Shown: positions 1 through 11,455, counted from the stretch's first letter. The stretch is DNA of 64,000 nucleotides from Macrostomum hystrix (GCA_950097015.1 CATNEN010000001.1:14067001-14131000), one strand, 5' to 3'. Translations and numbers: made by a program. Notes: generated by a model from the sequence alone, not told the origin.

Positions 1-1716
1 CTGGGCTTCACGGATTCGAGTCAGCATCATCCTCAGATGCTCCAAATGATCGTCAAAGGTAGGCGAGTGGACGAGTATATCATCGATATACCCCAACGCT
101 ACCTTTGGCGTCAGCCCCTCCAGCAGCTTGTTGATACAGCGCTGAAAAGACCCTGCCGAATCCGTCATGCCCATCGGCAACACAGTAAACTCAAACTGAC
201 CTCTGTGGTGAACCGAGAACGCGGTCAGGTGTCTATCCTGCTCTCTCAGCGGGATCTGCCAGAAACCCTGTGCAAGATCTAGGGCGGAATAGTACTGCGC
301 CCCTCTCAAATGCTCAAAGGTCTGCTGTATGTCTGGCAGCGGATAGACGTGCTTCAGGCAACGGCTATTCAACTCGCGATAGTCTAAGACAATCCTGATC
401 GTCTTGTCTTTCTTAGGGACAATCAGGAGAGGCGTGTTGTAGCTGGAGAATGTCGGCTTGATGATGCCTTTCGCCAACATCTCATCCAGCATCTTGTCCA
501 GCTGTTCCATCAAGTGAGGCGGGATCCTCCTCGGTGGAATGTGAACTGGAGTGGGATCTGTCACAATGATCTCATGAGTGACTAAGTCAGTGACACCATG
601 GTCCAGGGGATGCATTGCGAATGCCTCGCGGCACTCTCTCAACATCTCCTTAACCCGATGCCTCTGCTCCTCGGTCAACCTCTCACAAATCTCCACCTCC
701 TCTAGCCATGCCTCATCGCTCTCCAGCCCTTCTGCCTGAACCTGCCTGACCGGCGTCTCCTCTAGCTCTGGTAGATATTCCAGTTCGTCTGCCTTCAATG
801 GCCTCGCTAGCCCTACAAGTCCATTGCGCCGAATGACCGCCGGGAAGCAAGAGGTGTTGACGACTTCAACACACCCTGTCCCGTCAGCCATCGTCAGCAA
901 TGTCGGGGCCATCTCGACCTGAGACGCCCCTGGCTTCAGTCCTGACCTCAAGGACTCAACAAGCAGCGGCGTGCCGTGACAGTCAGTCCGGCCACCCGCT
1001 AGCTTCACCGCTACGAGCATCGAAGAGCGCGCTGGCACAGTGGTCTGCTCGAGTGAGTAAACCCGACTGGCCCTCGCCTCTCGCCTCGTGAACCTCAGCG
1101 GCACTCTGGTACCTGACTTCATGGTCAGCATTCCCTTCGGAAAATCAATCTTCTGGGTGTGCTGGCGCATGAAATCAATTCCTAAGATGTTCTCGTGCTC
1201 GCCCTTTGTCACACAGAACTCGACGTCTACTGCGTAGTCGCCGAGCCTGACCTCAAAGGCGACTCGCCCTAAAACCGGCAATCGAGAACCATCAAAGTTG
1301 CACAGGGCACTCTCTCCTGTCAGCACAGCGTGCGGCACTACATGCCGCAGAGATGCCCACGTCTCACTTCCAATCAGACAGCGCCTGCTCCCTGAGTCTA
1401 GGAGAAAAGGCACCGTCTTCTTGGAAACCATCGCCGTCACATAGGGGTCAGCGTTGGAGGCATACCAACGCTCGAGGAAGCTGGTGCTAGGAGAGCCCCT
1501 ACCCTCTCCTCCAGCTGACTCCTCAGTCTCCCTCAGGCCCGTCCAGGAACTGGACTGCGAGGGGCACTGCCGTCCGTGCTCCTCGCCGTCCCGTTTCCCG
1601 ACGTCTGAGTGCCTTGGGCCTGCAGCTCGGACTGCTGCCTGGGCTCTTGCCGTTGCTCTCTCGGGTACCCCTGAGCGTGGTGCTCATAACGCGGCTTGGG
1701 TGGCCTCGTCGGGCAA
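1..1716 (-). CDS. pol: Ty3/Gypsy pol (protease and reverse transcriptase), cut by the window edge
   Basis: The frame is open from 1716 to base 1 on the minus strand and continues beyond the window. In order it encodes a retropepsin with the active-site motif LLDSGS near 1390-1410 and a reverse transcriptase. Recognisable RT blocks include LDYRELN, LPMGMTDSAGSFQRC and the catalytic YIDD box (81-92), typical of Ty3/Gypsy (Metaviridae) pol. RNase H and integrase would lie outside. No own start is needed: the frame is -1 relative to gag and overlaps its 3' end (1533-1716), with a frameshift signal at 1557-1599. Spot translation of several segments found no stop. The full length cannot be judged. 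Confidence 0.9.
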
Positions 1717-2810
1717 TCACGCCTCAGGTGTCCGAACTTCCCGCAACCAAAGCATGCCCCTCTTGACAACGCCGGTCCTTCCTGCTGCACGGCTCCTTGT
1801 GGTCGGCTGAGCGCCTGGACCAGCATCTCCTACATCTTCTGCTGATGCTGCAGCTGCTGACCCTGGACCTCGACCATCTTGGTCATCAGCGATTCGAGTC
1901 CCTTCAGCGCAGCGGTAACACCTTGCGGTGGCGGCCGCGCATTCAGGTCCTCATCCTCGCCGTGCACCATCCGAGCCGGCCCATCCTTCGCCCTCTGGAC
2001 TGCCTCGTCGACCACCTCTAGGCGCTTTAACTCTCGCCTAGCTTCCAGGAGTGTTCTAGGGCGAGTCCGCAGCAGGTGCTTGCGGTTCTCAACCGAAGTC
2101 CGAACTCCCTTAATAAACTGGTCGACCAACTCATAGTCCAGGTCTCTCTGGCGAAGGTTGGTGTAGGCCTGCTCACCGAGTCCCTGCAACGCATCAGCAT
2201 AGTCATCAAGCGTTTCCGCTTTCTTCTGATAGCGATTGCGGAACTCGTCTCGGTACTCCTCAGGGCTACTCAGCTGCGCGAATCGCTCCACAATACGCTC
2301 CTTGAACTGGGCATACGTGAGCTCTTCAGGCAGCTTCATCCTGAGGACGGCATTCAGGCACTGTACATCGAGGTGGTCGAGTAGAAGGGCCTTGCGTGTC
2401 TCCGAACTGCGAATCGCAGCCCGGGCGCAATACGCTTCAAACGCGTCCACCCACAGATGCACGTCCTGACCCCGAGAAAACTTGGCAATCTTCGCCGTCC
2501 TACCTTGTTGCTGTTCCACCTGCTTCTCCATCAGGTTGAGCATCCAGTACACCAGGTCAGCCGTCGCCCTGTCGTCCAGCCTCGGTCGTCGTCGCCTTGC
2601 TGCCGCTGCCGCTCCTCGGTCGTTCTCGCCGCCGGACTGGTCGTCGTCGCCGAAGTCGCTCTCGCTGTCCTCGCCGTCGCCGACGCAGCCGTTTCCGCGG
2701 TCATACCGTCTTGACCGAGCTTCCTGCAGCGCACAGCCACCGCGAGACTCCTTGCTCCGGGCTACCTGCTGCCTCTCCTCCCTCTCAGAATCCAGCTCCT
2801 CTTGGGACAT
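1533..2810 (-). pseudogene. gag: Ty3/Gypsy gag with an in-frame amber codon
   Basis: The frame starts at an ATG at 2810 with an acidic N-terminus, then a capsid-like helical retrotransposon-gag segment (around residues 95-290: FSRGQDVHLWVDAFEAY, then LDDYADALQGLGEQAY). A TAG at 1830-1832 interrupts it. The same frame then continues to 1533 and carries a CCHC zinc knuckle (CFGCGKFGHLRRDC, CX2CX4HX4C). The stop therefore separates capsid from nucleocapsid. It may be a single inactivating substitution or, less likely, a readthrough codon. The zinc-knuckle part overlaps pol in the -1 frame. It would be translated from the putative 5' LTR promoter at 2872-3538. Confidence 0.85.
1557..1599 (-). promoter_or_regulatory. 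Programmed -1 ribosomal frameshift signal (slippery heptamer plus hairpin)
   Basis: On the minus strand the heptamer G GGA AAC (1599-1593) lies exactly in gag-frame register X XXY YYZ. A 6-nt spacer follows, then a hairpin: a 6-bp stem GCGAGG/CCTCGC (1586-1581 with 1562-1557), one A.C mismatch, a 4-bp stem GCAC/GTGC and an 8-nt loop. Slipping back one base enters the pol frame directly. All elements of a classical retroelement gag-pol frameshift site are present. Function is inferred. Confidence 0.75.
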
Positions 2811-2871
2811 GGCGTTCGTTTCCGCAGTGAATGAGTAAAAGGCTAACTCGAATCACACCGCTTTGCCACCA

Positions 2872-3538
2872 ATGTTGTACCTGTGGTAGCGTGGCACACA
2901 CAATTGGCAAATGACCAAGACAGGACACTGGATTCAGAGAGGAGATTTTACCGGCCTCACACGCAGATGCTTCCTAGCAGAGGAACAATCCGGTAGTCAG
3001 GCTCCGAATCGCTAAGTTCTCTCGCAGCTAACTACTCTCACAGATCTTACTCTTGATCGGGCGGCACACTATGCTTCTAAATGCAGTGTGCGGCCTAGAC
3101 TAACAATAGCTTTGTAATAGGATCTTAGAGAGAATGCAAACACAGACGATAGAAAACTGTCAGACGATGCGAAAAGGTAAACGCAAAACGATGCAAAACG
3201 CATGAAGACTGGAGACAAGAAAGTGCCATCAATATAAAGAAATAGTGCTACCATGATAACAACACCATCTCAAGGATTCGTCGGACTGTGCTCTACTTAT
3301 AGTAGGAGCATTTGAGCGTTGTTCTGCCAGTCTTCTTCCGAACTTAAGCGATTGCACCATGGTGTGCAATGTGACTCAGTGCACAGACAGAGCTGGAAAG
3401 AGAGAGAGAGAGCGGAGGGTGTGGCGAGCGGAAGTGACAGTGCACGGGAAACACTAACTACCAACCCTAGCCCTCCCACAGACCTAGAACAGCCTGACTC
3501 ACAGATTGCCTGGAGGCTGCTCAGCAGTCTACAGCACA
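2872..3538 (-). mobile_element. Putative 5' LTR of the left Ty3/Gypsy element
   Basis: The inner border is suggested by ...ACAACA next to a TTGGTGGCAAAGC primer-binding-like sequence just upstream of gag. A TATAAGTAG box lies at about 3293-3301 on the minus strand. The outer border (a TGTGCTGTAGACTGC start at 3538) is only a TG..CA guess because the partner LTR is outside the window. Confidence 0.45.
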
Positions 3539-3821
3539 TCAATAGCAAGAAATATCTTTGTGTACTATACTCAACGTAAATAACTTAGCGCGTTTCTAAA
3601 GCATGCACGAAAATAATTGAAAGGAAGACGAATAAGTTTTATACGTCACAAACACTACAAAATTTTGTATGTATACATCAAGACCCATAAATACAATTTG
3701 GAGTATAAATTGTGCCACTCATGTCCCATTTTAGCTACTCACTAGCAAGTCGTTAGTAGCAGCATACTAATTATAGTTCCGAAAAATAAACGAAAGGTGG
3801 GACTTATGAGTGAGAGACAAT
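3539..3821. other. AT-rich spacer
   Basis: I see no coding exon, repeat or RNA gene in this stretch between the putative LTR and the gene at 3822. Confidence 0.5.
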
Positions 3822-5801
3822 TTATAAATATTCATGTTCTGAGCTGCTGCTCGGAACTCGAGGGCGCTTTCGAGCCGCCGTAGCTCCAGATGCCGCAGCT
3901 CCGGCCTCCGCAGCTAAGGCCGCTGAAGCTCCGGCCTCCGCAGATCCGACCGCCGCACCTCCAGATGCCGCAGCTCCGGCCTCCGCAGCTAAGGCCGCTG
4001 AAGCTCCGGCCTCCGCAGATCCGACGGCCGCACCTCCAGATGCCGAATTTTTAGCCGCCGCCGCGTTGCGCTGCCCGGCACTGACTCGCCGCTCCTTTGC
4101 CGCCAGCCTCTCGGCTGCGTGTTTTAGGAGGTTTTTGATATCCTTCTCCACGTCGAACTCCGATGGTCGACTTTGCTGGTGGTAAAGCACGGCGACAGCG
4201 TCTGAAAAAGAGTGTTCAGAGTCTCAATGACGAAATGCTCATGACATGATTGCCTAATTTGCCCATAACAATTTCATGTTGCCTAAATATCAATGAATAT
4301 GATGAATATCTTACCTAAGAAAATACTGTTGAAATTGCAGAATCCCAGCTCGTTGTCCGACAACTCCACGCCTGTTTCGGCCTCGCGCAGTCTCGCCGAC
4401 ATCTGTCGTCCTGACCAATTGACAACGCACTGCATGTTGCTAGCAAGGCACTTGTTCAGCATGCGCTTGCATGTGTCGTGGACTGAGCTTCCCCGACAGC
4501 TACGGAGGCAGTCGGCCTGTTTGAGATTGATTTAGTGTATTGGTAGTATAATGTGTACAGTGGTCAAAATTTTTTTGAAAAAGCTTTACTTTTTAAATGT
4601 TGTGAATACTACTATTAGTAGTGTAGCTCTGAATAAAAAATAGTGTAAGACAAAAATAATACTCACCAAACGCTCTTGCTCCACGCGGGAATTCCGGAAA
4701 TTCACGTCGGCATCCCAACTCGAAATCGGAGAGAAATCCGGTTGCCCAGCGTTGTTAGACCGCTGACCAAGCTGCTGCACACCGAGCTGCCGCTGCTGCA
4801 TAAATTCAGTCAGTCTAGCCGAGATAGCATCAACTGACGAATTCATGTCTCTCCGGAGAGCTTCGACAGCGGCCTGTGTCTCATAGCATCTCCTAGCAGT
4901 CAGAGTCGCCAAATAGATGGCCGTCTGCAGGGATGCAGGGTCCAGGCCGCTTCTTCGCAGCCGGTTCTGCGTTCCGGCCATAGAGGAGCCCGGTTGGCCT
5001 AGGAAGCTGCCATTGTCTGTTGACAACGTTAAGTGAACGGACGGGTTGATATGTAAGTTTGTAACTAAGCAAGTCTATTTGCGAATAACCAATCAATAAG
5101 ATTGTGAATGGATCAGTGAGTCTCAATGATTCAATAGTGAGTCTACAAATTAGTGAATGCAGAAATATTTTTTTGAAACCTTACCATCAGCTACTTCCTG
5201 ATGGACCGAGCTGCTCAGCCTGCTCGGTGAACGCTGAATGTCTGATGCCGATGGCCCCGAGAATTTTGGCACAGTAGTGGCATTGTCATGAACTGTGAAT
5301 GGAAGCAGAGTGGTGGGGGGAATAAATTAGACTTTGAATCACTTTTTGTAAATACGCTAGTAATTGATTGAGAAAGTCTGTGAATGAATTGAACAGTGAG
5401 TCTGAGTGAATTGAACATTGAATTGTGAATAAATGCACCAGTGAGTCTGTGAATCAATAAATCAATGAGTTTTCGCGAATGGATCAATGAGTCTGCGAAT
5501 TTATATCAATCCGTGAGTTTTTGAATACGTGTTTGCATGGATGGATTGGATAAGTGAACCAATTTAGTCTATAGTCTAATAAACTCTTACCATCAACAAT
5601 CGGAGATTCCATGGCGCTGGTTGAATGCAGTTGGTTTTCCTGGTCCTCCATCAGTCTTTGAGGTGTGGATGGGATCAGTGTCGCGGTGCTGCTTAATCTC
5701 TGTAGCTGCGGTCGATCAGGCGGAGGAGCTGCTTTGGAGCCCACATTCCTCTGATTTATGGCCTCGGAAGCTTCCCTCTCGCTCTCCGAGGTAGTAATGT
5801 T
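3822..5801 (-). CDS. DUF4806-like protein gene 1, five exons, 5' end not found
   Basis: Five minus-strand exons have matching phases and GT/AG borders: 5591-5801, 5185-5292, 4667-5016, 4315-4516 and 3822-4201 (stop at 3822). The predicted chain holds a Ser/Pro/Gln-rich region, a helical segment (LQTAIYLATLTARRCYETQ onward) with heptad-like spacing, and then a C-terminal domain. That domain includes CLRSCRGSSVHDTCKRML, VVNWSG and a terminal EFDVEKDIKNLLKHAAER. This order resembles the DUF4806 domain of invertebrate proteins of unknown function. The tail is Ala/Gly-rich from a 75-bp tandem repeat and ends in a basic KRPRVP. The first exon opens at an acceptor, so more 5' exons should exist, but none was found up to 8.7 kb. 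The family call is from pattern only; the exon chain is better supported than the name. Confidence 0.6.
3884..4040 (-). repeat. 75-bp coding tandem repeat (25 aa, Ala-rich)
   Basis: CTCCAGATGCCG recurs at 3884, 3959 and 4034, a 75-bp period that keeps frame. It encodes an Ala/Gly/Glu-rich 25-residue unit twice in the last exon of the DUF4806-like gene. Confidence 0.85.
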
Positions 5802-6204
5802 CTGTTTTAATTTTAGAAGTAAATGTGATGATAGGCAGTGTAATGACTTGTGTTAGAAGTCAAAAGGAACTCCAATTTCAAGTGTCTCGGCTCTCACTGG
5901 GAGCAGACAGAAAAGGAGGAACAGAAGAGTGTGTGGAGCTCAACCAGTCAGGCTCAACATTATATTTGAGGGCTCTGGGCCTATGACAAAGCAGGCTACA
6001 ACAAGCGCAGGGGAAGGCCAGTCTATGGCCGCGGGCTAGCCGGCCCCAGCTCATGCGTTTATTATGCGCCTAGCCAGGGTGCCCTCATGGTGAGGTGAGC
6101 TGGGCTAGCCGATCGCAGCTCATGGGCCCAGGGTGCGCTCCTGGTGTGGGCCTCGGATATGGGATAGGAAGGTGACGGGGGGGAAGGAGGAGGGGGAGAG
6201 GTTG
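5802..6204. other. Noncoding; fragment of a dispersed repeat
   Basis: No exon was recognised. A segment around 6083-6112 (GGTGAGGTGAGCTGGGCTAG) recurs in diverged form at about 27186-27210, so this looks like interspersed-repeat debris. Confidence 0.4.
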
Positions 6205-6480
6205 CCCATGAGGGCGGATAGCTCAGTCAGTAAGGTGTCGGACTCTGGATCAGATGGTCCTGGGTTCGACTCCCGACCTAGTCTAGAACTATTCGTGCAG
6301 CCCTTGGCAAGCTGCTTTGCCCTGATGTGCACACAGTCTACTCAGCTGCAGATGAGTACCGACATTTCGTCGGGTAATAATAATTCCGGCTGGCGTGGAA
6401 TAAAGCAGTTCTGTGCGGCAATTCTGTGGGGTTCGGATGCTGCCGATATGTTTGGAAAAATAAATTCTTTAAGAGTTTTC
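6205..6480 (+). mobile_element. tRNA-derived SINE (family 1)
   Basis: The head resembles a tRNA: A-box-like TAGCTCAGTCAGTAAGG near 6217 and B-box GGTTCGACTCC at about 6261-6271. A unique body of about 190 bp follows, including CATTTCGTCGGGTAATAATAATTCCGG, with an AT-rich tail around 6455-6480. It would be RNA polymerase III transcribed and mobilised by a LINE. Its body differs from the more numerous SINE family seen at 38, 54 and 60 kb. Clear target-site duplications were not resolved. Confidence 0.65.
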
Positions 6481-6684
6481 TTAATTTAAGAGTTTTTCAA
6501 AACATATAGGCTATCCTACTGTATGTGATTCCTTTGGTGCTTCGAGTGTACTGTATAGTGCTGATATTTATGTAAATCAGCGTAAAACCGCTTTTTTTCT
6601 TACTCAGCCGGATTAAGAAATGAGTAGGCTTATATGATGTTCTTGTTGTTCTGCAAAACATATAATCATTAATTTAAATAAAAA

Positions 6685-6752
6685 ATGAGTCGAACCAACG
6701 ACCCGCAGTTGTCAGGCTGACGTGCTACCAGTTTCACCACATGACATTGCCC
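6685..6752 (-). tRNA. tRNA-like sequence, probably a pseudogene or SINE head
   Basis: On the minus strand an A-box-like GGTGAAACTGGTAGCACG is followed by a B-box GGTTCGACTC and then a T-run, as at a Pol III terminator. The anticodon and acceptor stems pair poorly, so a functional tRNA is unlikely. Confidence 0.25.
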
Positions 6753-7744
6753 ATATACAACGAAGAATTACTATTTATTAGTAATTTGGCTTACTAATTA
6801 GTAATTTATTACTTTTTTGGCTGCAGGCTGCAGCTTGTGCTTACTTATTTTAAGCAATGGCCATCGTAGCGATCAAATTCGCAACGCAAGCAAATATATC
6901 GCGAGCTAGCGAATCGCTCCATTATCTAACGACGGGTCCAGCAGGTCCCCAAATTTTATCTGCAAAGCTTCAAAAACCAAAAGGGTGAACGTCAATATTA
7001 CAAATACTCAGCAAAAGTCAAAATTATTAGCACCCGTAACGAAAGTCATCGATTTATCGTTGCACCAAACATTCTACTTATTTTTGTCATTGCATGTAAT
7101 CCATAAAGTTTTAAATAAAGACCAGCAAGGCAAAAATCATTATTTTTAAAGCATAAAAGTAACTTAAAAGAAAGGATGAAGCGAAAATAGTTCGCTAGAA
7201 TATTTTTTTTAAACACATACTACATAAAAACGGCAAAACAGCGTTTAAATTTTGTAGGGTACGAAGTGCAATGCCTCACACCAGTATCTAAATGTTTTAC
7301 TTTGTTTAGAGTTACATAAAGTTTCCGGAACATTTAACTTTTTCGACAGAAATCAACATGATAAATAATCGACCAATTTATAAATCTAATTGATGCAAAG
7401 TCATTGCATTCTGTCGCAAAAGCAGTATAATCGCACGAGTTCAACCTACTGAAACATCGATTCAGTTAATTCATCTACAAATATTATATATTTTTAATAA
7501 AAGTGTCTGAGCTTTCGTGTTCTGCTACAAAGTAGGGAAACCGTAAGACTTTCTGGTATATTAGGTCTTAATTTAATAATTCTCGAAAAACCAAGGTATT
7601 CCAAATAATTAGCTACGAAACACATTATTTTCCTTTCTTGAAGATCGGCTCGATATTACCCGCAACTTACGTATGTAAACCGTAACGTACTCGTAGCGTT
7701 CAAGTTTAAAAAAACAAAATCGTAATAAAGGTATAGGCTACTTA
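6753..7744. other. AT-rich, nothing recognised
   Basis: No convincing exon, RNA gene or repeat is visible. Confidence 0.5.
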
Positions 7745-8342
7745 ATGAAAGTGAGGGCACAGAGAGAAAGTGAGGGCACAGAGAGGAGAGTGAGGGCACA
7801 GAGTGGAGAAAGTGTGGGCACAGAGAGGAGAGTGAGGGCACAGAGTGGAGAAAGTGAGGGCACAGAGGAGAAAGTGAGGGCACAGAGAGGAGAGTGAGGG
7901 CACAGAGAGGAGAGTGAGGGCACAGAGTGGAGAAAGTGAGGGCACAGAGGAGAAAGTGAGGGCACAGAGAGGAGAGTGAGGGCACAGAGTGGAGAAAGTG
8001 AGGGCACAGAGGAGAAAGTGAGGGCACAGAGTGGAGAAAGTGAGGGCACAGAGGAGAAAGTGAGGGCACAGAGAGGAGAGTGAGGGCACAGAGAGGAGAA
8101 AGTGAGGGCACAGAGAGGAGAAAGTGAGGGCACAGAGAGGAAAGTGAGGGCACAGAGAGGAGAAAGTGAGGGCACAGAGAGGAGAGAGTGAGGGCACAGA
8201 GAGGAGAGAGTGAGGGCACAGAGAGGAAAGTAAGGGCACAGAGAGGAGAGAGTGAGCCACAGAGAGGAGAAAGTGAGGGCACAGAGAGGAGAAAGTGAGG
8301 GCACAGAGAGGAGAGAGTGAGCCACAGAGAGGAGAAAGTATA
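7745..8342 (+). repeat. Minisatellite, GAGGGCACAGAGAGGAGAAAGT variants
   Basis: About 30 head-to-tail copies of an 18-22-bp purine-rich unit built on GTGAGGGCACAGAG with alternating GAGGAGA, TGGAGAA and GAGAA endings. Long open frames across it on the minus strand (Ser/Leu/Cys/Pro-His repeats) result from the repeat and are not genes. Confidence 0.95.
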
Positions 8343-8958
8343 CTACTGACATAGTCAGAGTCGATAAAATTACTAAAAAGTAAGAAAATGGTCATAACTT
8401 TTTCTTCAAAAGATATTGAGCTCGGACCGCCTAGAATGAATTTCCCGTCCAAAAATAGTTTAGAAAACATAGTACCTAATAGTATGGAAGCAGTAGCTAG
8501 CAATCGGCTAGGTACTTGAAATGTTTTCGCATGTATTTCGTCAAATTTTCTAGGTGACTTTCCAGGTTAATAAGTTCAAGTAGAAATCATTTGAAATCAT
8601 GAAACCACAATCGTCAGATAGTACAATTATCGCTCTTAGTACAATACAACGGCAGCAAATCTATCGACGGAATTAACAACATCTGACGCTAAATCTACTG
8701 ACCTACCAGACAACGTCAGTCTCATCTCTCAAGATGAAGCAGTTTTCAAATAGGGTCCACTCAAAGTCGATACCGTCCTGCCTGTCAAGGCTTGTCATTT
8801 TGACGGGGGTACCACTGACAAAAGTGATTTCGGGATGCCCCTTAACTTTGATGAATTTCGATGGGATTTGATTCCCCGTATTCTGGGATAGACGTAGAAG
8901 CGATCCCTGTCGAAATCCGGGGTCAATAAGTAAGCCTGCGGCGTCGCATCACACAGAC
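8343..8958. other. Noncoding; shared flank of a dispersed repeat
   Basis: The motif ACTGACATAGTCAGAGT (8345-8361), a block TTTTCTAGGTGACTTTCCAG... (8546-8580) and AAATCATTTGAAATCATG (8584-8602) recur at 46715-46910 beside a different minisatellite. No coding potential was seen. Confidence 0.6.
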
Positions 8959-8959
8959 T

Positions 8960-11043
8960 ATACTTAATTATTACTATTGTAGCCAGATTTATAAACTTGA
9001 ACTGGAGCTTGTGGGCACCTATAGCCGTTTAGGAAAATTCAAGAAACCAACAATTGGTGCCACGCTTGGCCTCAACTACATGATTTTCGCACTACAAAGA
9101 CTACTTAATTACTATTGTAGCCAGATTCATAAACTTGAACTGGATCTTGTGGGCACCTATTGCCGTTTAGGAAAATTCAAGAAGCCAACAATTGGTGCCA
9201 CGCTTGGCCTCAACTACATGAGTTTCGCACTACAAAGACTATACTTAATTACTATTGTAGCCAGATTTATAAACTTGAACTGGAGCTTGTGGGCACCTAT
9301 TGCCGTTTAGGAAAATTCAAGAAACCAACAATTGGTGCCACGCTTGGCCTCAACTACATGATTTTCGCACTACAAAGACTACTTAATTACTATTGTAGCC
9401 AGATTTATAAACTTGAACTGGAGCTTGTGGGCACCTATTGCCGTTTAGGAAAATTCAAGAAGCCAACAATTGGTGCCACGCTTGGCCTCAACTAAATGAT
9501 TTTCGCACTACAAAGACTATACTTAATTACTATTGTAGCCAGATTTATAAACTTGAACTGGAGCTTGTGGGCACCTATTGCCGTTTAGGAAAATTCAAGA
9601 AACCAACCATTGGTGCCACGCTTGGCCTCAACTACATGATTTTCGCACTACAAAGACTATACTTAATTACTATTGTAGCCAGATTCATAAACTTGAACTG
9701 GATCTTGTGGGCACCTATTGCCGTTTAGGAAAATTCAAGAAGCCAACAATTGGTGCCACGCTTGGCCTCAACTACATGATTTTCGCACTACAAAGACTAT
9801 ACTTAATTACTATTGTAGCCAGATTTATAAACTTGAACTGGAGCTTGTGGGCACCTATTGCCGTTTAGGAAAATTCAAGAAACCAACAATTGGTGCCACG
9901 CTTGGCCTCAACTACATGATTTTCGCACTACAAAGACTATACTTAATTACTATTGTAGCCAGATTCATAAACTTGAACTGGATCTTGTGGGCACCTATTG
10001 CCGTTTAGGAAAATTCAAGAAGCCAACAATTGGTGCCACGCTTGGCCTCAACTACATGATTTTCGCACTACAAAGACTATACTTAATTACTATTGTAGCC
10101 AGATTTATAAACTTGAACTGGAGCTTGTGGGCACCTATTGCCGTTTAGGAAAATTCAAGAAACCAACAATTGGTGCCACGCTTGGCCTCAACTACATGAT
10201 TTTCGCACTACAAAGACTACTTAATTACTATTGTAGCCAGATTTATAAACTTGAACTGGAGCTTGTGGGCACCTATTGCCGTTTAGGAAAATTCAAGAAG
10301 CCAACAATTGGTGCCACGCTTGGCCTCAACTAAATGATTTTCGCACTACAAAGACTATACTTAATTACTATTGTAGCCAGATTTATAAACTTGAACTGGA
10401 TCTTGTGGACACCTATTGCCGTTTAGGAAAATTCAAGAAGCCAACAATTGGTGCCACGCTTGGCCTCAACTACATGATTTTCGCACTACAAAGACTATAC
10501 TTAATTACTATTGTAGCCAGATTTATAAACTTGAACTGGAGCTTGTGGGCACCTATTGCCGTTTAGGAAAATTCAAGAAGCCAACAATTGGTGCCACGCT
10601 TGGCCTCAACTACATGATTTTCGCACTACAAAGACTACTTAATTACTATTGTAGCCAGATTTATAAACTTGAACTGGAGCTTGTGGGCACCTATTGCCGT
10701 TTAGGAAAATTCAAGAAGCCAACAATTGGTGCCACGCTTGGCCTCAACTACATGATTTTCGCACTACAAAGACTATACTTAATTACTATTGTAGCCAGAT
10801 TTATAAACTTGAACTGGATCTTGTGGACACCTATTGCCGTTTAGGAAAATTCAAGAAGCCAACAATTGGTGCCACGCTTGGCCTCAACTACATGATTTTC
10901 GCACTACAAAGACTATACTTAATTACTATTGTAGCCAGATTTATAAACTTGAACTGGAGCTTGTGGGCACCTATTGCCGTTTAGGAAAATTCAAGAAGCC
11001 AACAATTGGTGCCACGCTTGGCCTCAACTACATGATTTTCGCA
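8960..11043 (+). repeat. 140-bp satellite array with dimer and trimer higher-order repeats
   Basis: About 15 tandem copies of a 140-bp unit; some are 138 bp because ACTATACTT is shortened to ACTACTT. Copies share TATTGTAGCCAGATT..AAACTTGAACTGGA and GTGCCACGCTTGGCCTCAACTA. Diagnostic variants (TTTATA/TTCATA, GGAGCTT/GGATCTT, AAACC/AAGCC, 138/140 bp) alternate as a 280-bp dimer at about 9627-10186 and as a 418-bp trimer repeated at about 10187-10604 and 10605-11022. The overlapping ORFs of 81-142 codons are reading-frame consequences of the array. Confidence 0.95.
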
Positions 11044-11455
11044 TGTCAATGTCAATGTCAATGTCAAAAAAGCCAATAAATTTAATTAGCAGCTGAGCTT
11101 GAGCTCTGGTATTTGGGCAGATAATGTGTAACGCATGGAGGTCGCTAAAGGGGGTCAATCAGTTTGACCTAGATTAGAGAAGGGATCAATCAGCTTGACC
11201 TAGATTGTCATATGTCAATGTCAATGTCAATGTCAAAAAAGCCAATAAATTTAATTATTGGCTTAGATCGGGCAATCTTCAGCTGATCTGCAGACTTTAA
11301 ATATTTGAATATTATATATAGTTGAATATTTATAGTTGATTGTTGATTATTTATAGTTGAATATTATATTGAATATTATATATTCAATTAAATATTTATA
11401 ATTGAATTAATTATTTCAAAGTCCGCAGATTCAGCCGAAGATTGCCCGATCTAAG
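11042..11455. repeat. ATGTCA-repeat module and long inverted repeat
   Basis: A module with (ATGTCA)n, AAAAAAGCC and AATAAATTTAATTA occurs twice (11043-11086 and 11214-11259). Between the copies, a GATCAATCAG..TTGACCTAGATT block is duplicated. An imperfect inverted repeat of about 38 bp follows (about 11264-11301 against 11418-11455, sharing TTAGATCGGGCAATCTTC), separated by an A/T-only loop. This resembles a small palindromic element such as a MITE. Confidence 0.6.

Noticed and set aside
6205-6275. Functional tRNA gene
   Set aside because: Good A- and B-boxes, but the sequence continues into a SINE body with a tail and the cloverleaf is degenerate.
7656-8503. Three long minus-strand frames (204-253 codons) rich in Ser/Leu/Cys/Pro/His
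   Set aside because: They arise because a purine-rich minisatellite has a unit length that avoids stops in several frames. No start context, splice sites or non-repeat coding sequence supports them.
9011-11079. A ladder of plus-strand ORFs of 81-142 codons with related sequence
   Set aside because: They are shifted copies of the same frame across the 140-bp satellite; 140 is not a multiple of 3, so frames stop and restart each unit.
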